From NCBI RefSeq assembly GCF_002797415.1, contig NZ_KZ454944.1:2064665-2128664 (forward strand): 64,000 nt of DNA. Reading direction: 5' to 3'. The notes under the pieces are model-generated. The model was given only the letters and a program-made list of their open reading frames with translations. It was not told the origin of the DNA and ran no database searches. Shown piece after piece: positions 59,617 to 64,000 of the stretch (the first letter of the stretch is position 1; each line of letters begins with the position of its first letter). The position numbers were made by a program, and so were the translations under genes. Origin of the DNA: Bacillus alkalisoli (lineage in GTDB: Bacteria; Bacillota; Bacilli; Bacillales; Bacillaceae_I).

Positions 59617-60741
59617 ATGAAACGTTTGTGGATTTTTTTCATCATCCTTACAGTTTTTAACGTAGCATGTAATCCATATACTAGCTTCGCCTCTAAAAAG
59701 GAAGACAGTAAATACATGATGGTCATACAGACTTCGGAACATACTATTTATCGAACAGCAGAAAGCTTACACCCTGTTATTCAGAAGGCTATTGAAAAAG
59801 CTAATTGGACAAATAGTCCATATCCACCAGTTGCATCTGATTTTTTTATTGAGGTTGGAGATGGAAATATAAAATCAAAGCTAATTGTCAGTGAACAAGG
59901 ATACATTATTGATAGTAAAGGTAAAAAAATTATGAAACAACTACCGTTTGAAGCTAGGGAGATGTTATGGGAGCAATATAAAAATCTACAAAAACAACAT
60001 TACGGGGAAGACATAAGTTGGAACTCAGCCAATCAACTTCTACCGAAGTATAGCAGTTTTACTGTTTTAGACTTAGACACTGGAAATTCATTTCAAGTAC
60101 AAAGACGAGCTGGTTCAAATCATGCGGATGTTCAGCCTTTGACGATCAATGATACAAAAAAGATGAAAGAAATCTATAAGGGCACCTGGAGCTGGGACAG
60201 AAGAGCCATTATCGCTGTAACAGAAAAGGGGAGATATGCAGCATCTATGCATGGAATGCCACATGGTGCTGGTGCGCTTCAAAATGGATTCCCAGGTCAT
60301 TTTTGTATCCACTTTAACGAAAGTGTAACACACAAAACAAAGAAAATGGACTATGCCCATTCCATTATGGTAAAAAAAGCTTCAGGAAAATGGTTAGGAT
60401 ATACAAAAAGTTTAACTCCTATGGAAATGGTTGATGCATTTATCATTTCTGTAAATCAACATGACTTTTTTATTTTACATTCTTTGTTTGGAAAAGCAGA
60501 CCGGGAAATACTAAAACAAAAAGAAAAAGTTGTAGAGAGCATTCTACACTTAAAGAGATTAAGCAATGAAGTACAAATGGATACTGACAATAAACTAGAA
60601 GCGATTGTCCCTGTTAAGGTCCATATTCATAAGCGCAGTGGAGCTAACTTAAAAGAAATAACATTCCGCTTTAACCGCGAAACCATCTTTGATCAATGGA
60701 ACCTAGACCTCGAACACACGCTAAAACAAATAATCGACTAA
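59617..60741 (+). CDS. secreted protein with an uncharacterised His/Cys-rich domain
   Basis: A 374-residue protein behind TTGGAGG. The signal peptide (MKRLWIFFIILTVFNVAC) may end in a weak lipobox at C18. After a variable region, residues 145-245 contain SNHADVQPLT, GTWSWDRRAIIA, SMHGMPHGAGALQNGFPGHF and CIHFNESVTH. I have seen this block in other Firmicutes cell-wall proteins but know no assigned activity; clustered His, Cys and Asp suggest a hydrolase or transferase site. The C-terminal 120 residues look like a separate alpha/beta domain. The unknown function is the point of interest. Confidence 0.7.
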   Translation: MKRLWIFFIILTVFNVACNPYTSFASKKEDSKYMMVIQTSEHTIYRTAESLHPVIQKAIEKANWTNSPYPPVASDFFIEVGDGNIKSKLIVSEQGYIIDSKGKKIMKQLPFEAREMLWEQYKNLQKQHYGEDISWNSANQLLPKYSSFTVLDLDTGNSFQVQRRAGSNHADVQPLTINDTKKMKEIYKGTWSWDRRAIIAVTEKGRYAASMHGMPHGAGALQNGFPGHFCIHFNESVTHKTKKMDYAHSIMVKKASGKWLGYTKSLTPMEMVDAFIISVNQHDFFILHSLFGKADREILKQKEKVVESILHLKRLSNEVQMDTDNKLEAIVPVKVHIHKRSGANLKEITFRFNRETIFDQWNLDLEHTLKQIID

Positions 60742-60752
60742 ACATTTCAATA

Positions 60753-60781
60753 TTATTACAAGTGCCTGGCACTTGTAATAA
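60753..60781. repeat. short perfect palindrome with GTGCCTGGCAC core
   Basis: TTATTACAAGTGCC and GGCACTTGTAATAA flank a single central T: 29 bp of perfect symmetry and no T tract. It lies 12 bp after the stop of the secreted-protein gene and before a separate terminator. Confidence 0.6.
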
Positions 60782-60796
60782 AACTGAAACAAATAA

Positions 60797-60840
60797 CTAA
60801 TACCACTTTGGAAGTATGTGGTATTAGTTTTTATTTTTTG
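60797..60840. terminator. terminator between convergent genes
   Basis: CTAATACCAC (60797-60806) pairs with GTGGTATTAG (60818-60827), followed by a long T-rich tract on the plus strand. It overlaps the end of the reverse-strand Hsp20-like gene. Confidence 0.8.
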
Positions 60841-61336
60841 GTCGTTTTTGTTTTATATAATCTATAGGTATTTTCGTTATCGGGATATTTTGTTCTTTGG
60901 GGATTCTAATTTCTAAAACGCCATTCTTATAAATAGCTCTTGAGCCTGTAGCTTTAACAACTGACGGAAGGCTAATTGTATGTTTGTTACCGTTGTTAGG
61001 TATGTTTTCAATTACGCAAGTTGTGGTTGTATGATACGTTTTAAGGGAGAGAAGTTGTTGTTCGTTTGATATAGGAAACCTTACAAACACTTCGTCATGT
61101 GTTTCAAATACATTAGGTTGAAAGCCAACTTTTTTCTTCTTCTTAGAAGCTTGCACCTTATTAAGCAACTCAAATGATTGTTCAAAAAAGTCCGTAGAAT
61201 TTATTAATGGAGAATTAGGTTGAAAGTTATTTTTCATTGCCTTGTTCATCATATTTTCTACATCTGATTGTTTAAAAATAGGAGAGTCTTTCATGTAGTC
61301 TTTAGGAAAAGGAAACATCTTATTCCACGGGAACAT
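60824..61336 (-). CDS. Hsp20/alpha-crystallin-like protein (GerT/CotP-like)
   Basis: A 170-residue protein. GTG 61348 lies within the ribosome site AGGTGGTG, so ATG 61336 is the start, giving MFPWNKMFPFPKDYM. The C-terminal 90 residues (NVFETHDEVFVRFPI to RAIYKNGVLEIRIPKEQNI) form an alpha-crystallin beta-sandwich with the classic YKNGVLEIRIPK end. The Phe/Pro/Trp-rich start resembles B. subtilis GerT, a spore protein; that narrower assignment is tentative. Confidence 0.72.
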   Translation of the reverse strand: MFPWNKMFPFPKDYMKDSPIFKQSDVENMMNKAMKNNFQPNSPLINSTDFFEQSFELLNKVQASKKKKKVGFQPNVFETHDEVFVRFPISNEQQLLSLKTYHTTTTCVIENIPNNGNKHTISLPSVVKATGSRAIYKNGVLEIRIPKEQNIPITKIPIDYIKQKRPKNKN

Positions 61337-61445
61337 ATTCATCACCACCTACATACAAAATATTAATTCACTAGTATCGTATTCAAAAGGAACACATTGG
61401 TTAAGAATAGAAACAAGAAACTTTTTTAAAAAAGGAGGGAAAAGT

Positions 61446-62489
61446 GTGAAGAGGTTGCTACTTTTATGTTTGGTTATTGTTATTTCAACTGCCACATATA
61501 AAATATATTATTCACCTCAAACAACTAAGCAGTATTTACAAGCTCCCGATGAATCAATTCAAAACAATTCATATAGCATTCATAAAACTCCTACTAAAGA
61601 TTTATATATAACAGAACCTACCGAAAATGAACAACTTGAAGTACAACATCGCTTGATAAAGAAAAAAGAGAACCAGTTAACAGAAACCGGAAAAAATAAG
61701 AACCTACTTCTCATAGGAAGTGATACTCGATATGAAGATGATCGTGGTAGAGCGGATACTATTATATATGCGCAATATAGTCCGAACAATAAAAGTGTAA
61801 AATTTATCTCTTTTATGCGTGATAGTTATGTTGATATTCCTGGTTACGGAAAAAACAAACTTAACGCTGCGTATATGCACGGAGGTGCTCCATTATTAGC
61901 GGAAACCATCAGCAATAACTTCCCAGTTGTGATTGATCAAACCATACAAGTAGACTTTAATGGCTTTCAAAATCTCGTAACACTAGTAGCACCAGACGGA
62001 TTAGAAGTAGATGTACCAGAAGAGCTAGCTGCCGAATTAAACATCGATTCAGGTATTCAACGATTACAAGCGAAATACCTTCTAGAATTTGTCCGTTTTC
62101 GTAATACTCCTGAAAGTGATTTCGGAAGAGTTAAAAGGCAACAACAATTTATTCAACAAGTAAAAAAGGAAGCAATTCATGAATTTTCTAGTATTAAAGG
62201 AATGATAAAGCTTCCCCAATTAATACGTCAAAGCTCTAAGTATGTAGAAACAAATCTTACTACAGCAGATTTACTAAATATGGCCTTTACATACATGCTT
62301 CATCCTGTAGAAGAATTAGAGACTTTAACTATTCCAATAACAAATGATGGCTTCACGGATCAATACTATGAACATGCTGGGCGTGTTTTAGAATTGAATT
62401 ATGAAAAAAACATTACGGAGATACTAAATTTTTTAAATCCTAAAGAAGAGATTGTTGCAAGTGAATGTAATGCAGAGAAAGGGTTATAA
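61446..62489 (+). CDS. LytR-CpsA-Psr (LCP) family protein
   Basis: A 347-residue membrane-anchored enzyme, GTG start behind AAAGGAGG. A short N-terminal helix (LLLLCLVIVISTATYKI) anchors the LCP domain: LLLIGSDTR, RADTIIYAQ, SFMRDSYVDIPG (Arg/Asp contacts to pyrophosphate), KLNAAYMHGG and FVRFRNTPESDFGRVKRQQQ. LCP proteins transfer teichoic acids or other glycopolymers from lipid carriers to peptidoglycan. It is a lone gene, possibly a LytR/TagU paralogue. Confidence 0.92.
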   Translation: MKRLLLLCLVIVISTATYKIYYSPQTTKQYLQAPDESIQNNSYSIHKTPTKDLYITEPTENEQLEVQHRLIKKKENQLTETGKNKNLLLIGSDTRYEDDRGRADTIIYAQYSPNNKSVKFISFMRDSYVDIPGYGKNKLNAAYMHGGAPLLAETISNNFPVVIDQTIQVDFNGFQNLVTLVAPDGLEVDVPEELAAELNIDSGIQRLQAKYLLEFVRFRNTPESDFGRVKRQQQFIQQVKKEAIHEFSSIKGMIKLPQLIRQSSKYVETNLTTADLLNMAFTYMLHPVEELETLTIPITNDGFTDQYYEHAGRVLELNYEKNITEILNFLNPKEEIVASECNAEKGL

Positions 62490-62490
62490 C

Positions 62491-62553
62491 TTGACGGACA
62501 TTTAAAACGAAGGTAAACTTAATTTATCTTTAATTCGAGATAAATCAAGTTTA
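62491..62553 (+). promoter_or_regulatory. mhqD promoter with MhqR-type operator
   Basis: TTGACG (62491-62496), a 17-bp spacer and TAAACT (62514-62519). A 16-bp dyad (62514-62529 and 62538-62553, one mismatch) with the core ATCTttaATtCGAGAT overlaps the -10 and start point. The core resembles the ATCTCGAA/TTCGAGAT box of the quinone-responsive repressor MhqR. Confidence 0.7.
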
Positions 62554-62567
62554 GGAAGGTGAAAAAC

Positions 62568-63170
62568 ATGAAGCATATATTTAATAAAGGAACGAATGAC
62601 AACACCTTATTATTACTTCACGGCACAGGCGGTACAGAGCAAGACTTATTACCGTTAGCCAATATGATAGATGCAAATGCAAACGTATTAAGTATAAGAG
62701 GAAATGTGTTAGAAAACGGAATGCCTAGATTTTTTCGCCGTTTAAGTGAAGGTATTTTCGATGCAGAAGATCTTATTTTTCGTACAAAAGAGCTTTATGA
62801 GTTTATTAATGATGCGAGTATTCAGTACGGCTTTAATCGCGATAATGTTATTGCAGTTGGATATTCAAACGGAGCAAACATAGCTAGTAGTTTGTTATTC
62901 CATTATGAAAAAAGTTTGAAATCGGCAATATTATACCATCCAATGGTACCTAGAAGAGGGATAGACCTTCCAGATTTAACTCATGTTCCAGTATTTATAG
63001 GTGCAGGAAAAAATGACCCCATTTGTCCAGCACAGGAAACAGAAGATTTAAATGAACTATTAACAAATGCAGGTAGCAAAGTTGAAGTTTATTGGGAGTA
63101 CCAAGGTCATCAATTAACGAGGTCCGAAGTAGAAGCCTCCAAAAAATGGTACGACTCAAATTTCAATTAA
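62568..63170 (+). CDS. mhqD: carboxylesterase MhqD (YodD)
   Basis: A 200-residue alpha/beta hydrolase. GTG 62559 belongs to the ribosome site GGAAGGTG; ATG 62568 is the start. The oxyanion strand LLLLHGTGGTEQD, nucleophile elbow GYSNGAN (Ser), acid GAGKNDPICP and GHQLT His complete the triad. In B. subtilis MhqD belongs to the MhqR regulon induced by methylhydroquinone, catechol and diamide. The upstream operator supports the same control here. A terminator follows. Confidence 0.92.
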   Translation: MKHIFNKGTNDNTLLLLHGTGGTEQDLLPLANMIDANANVLSIRGNVLENGMPRFFRRLSEGIFDAEDLIFRTKELYEFINDASIQYGFNRDNVIAVGYSNGANIASSLLFHYEKSLKSAILYHPMVPRRGIDLPDLTHVPVFIGAGKNDPICPAQETEDLNELLTNAGSKVEVYWEYQGHQLTRSEVEASKKWYDSNFN

Positions 63171-63182
63171 AATACCTTACAT

Positions 63183-63207
63183 GGCAGCCGTATTAGCTGC
63201 CTTTTTA
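63183..63207 (+). terminator. terminator after mhqD
   Basis: GGCAGC (63183-63188) pairs with GCTGCC (63196-63201), followed by a T-rich tract. Confidence 0.75.
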
Positions 63208-63299
63208 TTTTCTTTAAGAGTCTCAATATTTCCATTTATTCTAACATTCCTATACAATAAGTTTAAAGAAGCTAAATTTCGGTTCGGAGGGTATTTTCC

Positions 63300-63641
63300 A
63301 TGCAAGAAATAAATAAAACAGCTGTTCAAGAAGCTTTAAATAACTTTGCAAATGCACCAATGTTTCTCCACTTAGAAACAACAAATGGCGCATATGCTAC
63401 TCATAACAAAACAGGCTTAACAGTAGGAGCTTTCATTCGCAATAATGAGCTTACATACGAAAACGGGAAAATCACTGGTAATGGGCCATTTCGAATTGGA
63501 CTTAAATTAAAACATGGTTGGGTATATGCAGAAGGTATTACCCATTATGAAATAGACGATCATGACAGACTATTATTAGCTGGATTAAACCATGAAGGAA
63601 AATTAGCAGTTGCACTTCAGTTAAGTCCAACACCTTTTTAA
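63300..63641 (+). CDS. yojF: YojF family protein (DUF1806)
   Basis: A 113-residue soluble protein behind CGGAGGG. HLETTNGAYATHN, GAFIRNNELTYENGKITGNG, FRIGLKLKHGWVYAEGITHY and EIDDHDRLLLAGLN match B. subtilis YojF, which always accompanies bshB2. The function is unknown; by association it may assist bacillithiol synthesis. bshB2 starts 12 bp downstream. Confidence 0.92.
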   Translation: MQEINKTAVQEALNNFANAPMFLHLETTNGAYATHNKTGLTVGAFIRNNELTYENGKITGNGPFRIGLKLKHGWVYAEGITHYEIDDHDRLLLAGLNHEGKLAVALQLSPTPF

Positions 63642-63653
63642 GGAGAGAAAAAA

Positions 63654-64000
63654 ATGCAGAAAAAAGAACACGTTCTTGTTGTATTTCCTCATCCTGATGA
63701 TGAGGCATTCAGTTCATCAGGTACTATCATTCAACATACGCAAGCAGGGGTCCCTGTTACATATTTATGCGGAACACTCGGCCAAATGGGGCGAAATCTC
63801 GGAAATCCATTATTCGCTAACAGAGAAACGTTAAAGGATGTACGTAAAAAAGAATTATTAGATGCTTGTGAAATATTAGGAATAAAAGATGTAAGAATGT
63901 TAGGTTTACACGATAAAACATTAGAATTCGAGGAACCAAGCTATATAGCAAACATGATTAAAGAAGTTATTGCAGAAATAAACCCATCGTTAATCATTAC
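63654..64000 (+). CDS. bshB2: bacillithiol biosynthesis deacetylase BshB2 (5' part)
   Basis: ATG 63654 behind AAGGAGAG. The visible 115 residues include VVFPHPDDEAFSSSGTI, the zinc-binding PHPDDE motif of LmbE-like deacetylases, then CGTLGQMGRNLGNP. BshB2 removes acetyl from GlcNAc-malate in bacillithiol synthesis. The gene runs off the right edge, so the C-terminal part cannot be checked. Confidence 0.92.
   Translation, partial: MQKKEHVLVVFPHPDDEAFSSSGTIIQHTQAGVPVTYLCGTLGQMGRNLGNPLFANRETLKDVRKKELLDACEILGIKDVRMLGLHDKTLEFEEPSYIANMIKEVIAEINPSLII

Overview
The window looks like a chromosomal segment of an AT-rich, endospore-forming, bacillithiol-using member of the Bacillaceae. The evidence is a gerA-type germinant receptor operon, sigma-K-type promoters in front of tiny YjcZ-family proteins, bacilliredoxin BrxA, a BshB2 fragment at the right edge, and long stretches of Bacillus subtilis-like gene order (bsaA/ypgQ/ypgR/brxA, ypjP/thyA/dfrA, ypmQ/ypmR/ypmS, the yod/kam locus, deoD/yodJ, mhqD, yojF/bshB2). 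Species cannot be fixed from the sequence alone. No rRNA, tRNA, CRISPR array, prophage or intact transposase was seen.

Layout. 1-9.2 kb: DUF3892 fragment, methyltransferase plus AIM24 protein, a DUF457-type membrane protein with the glycolipid synthase UgtP, formate-tetrahydrofolate ligase, glutathione peroxidase, an amidohydrolase and a DegV protein. 9.4-19.8 kb: YpgQ/YfmR, YpgR (CvfC-like), BrxA, YpiP, small ORFs, YpjP, a secreted metalloprotease resembling Pro-Pro endopeptidases, ThyA-DHFR and PlsC. 19.8-33.2 kb: a second DegV protein, a PCYCGC lipoprotein, a nucleoside hydrolase, the gerA-type operon, a three-gene ABC system with a large two-TM partner, and an MFS exporter whose promoter lies under a perfect palindrome. 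33.2-44.6 kb: Sco/YpmR/YpmS, YjcZ peptides, DUF4397 protein, TnrA with its own binding site, CobW GTPase, fused MsrAB, a chemoreceptor and an FAD dehydrogenase. 44.7-54.9 kb: the complete lysine 2,3-aminomutase (kam) locus yodT-S-R-Q, ablB, kamR, kamA, yokU, yozE, yodN, yozD, with a textbook sigma-54 promoter at kamA. 55-64 kb: DUF2515 protein, YodL, DeoD, YodJ, an uncharacterised secreted protein, Hsp20-like protein, LCP protein, MhqD with an MhqR-type operator, YojF and BshB2 (cut).

How the genes fit together. The kam cluster would convert lysine to beta-lysine (KamA), acetylate it (AblB), and, by gene content, degrade a related amine or keto acid through transamination, CoA transfer and deacylation (YodT/S/R/Q). 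Redox protection is spread over BsaA, BrxA, MsrAB, MhqD and BshB2. Nitrogen control is represented by TnrA.

The most striking non-gene signal is a family of long GC-rich interspersed palindromes: eleven copies and two remnants, all intergenic. Six copies carry an extra internal hairpin module. One copy is itself interrupted by a structured ~118-bp insert flanked by a 6-bp direct repeat. A second repeat type (core GGGACAAAACT) forms 3' terminator elements and even supplies the last codons of the CobW gene.
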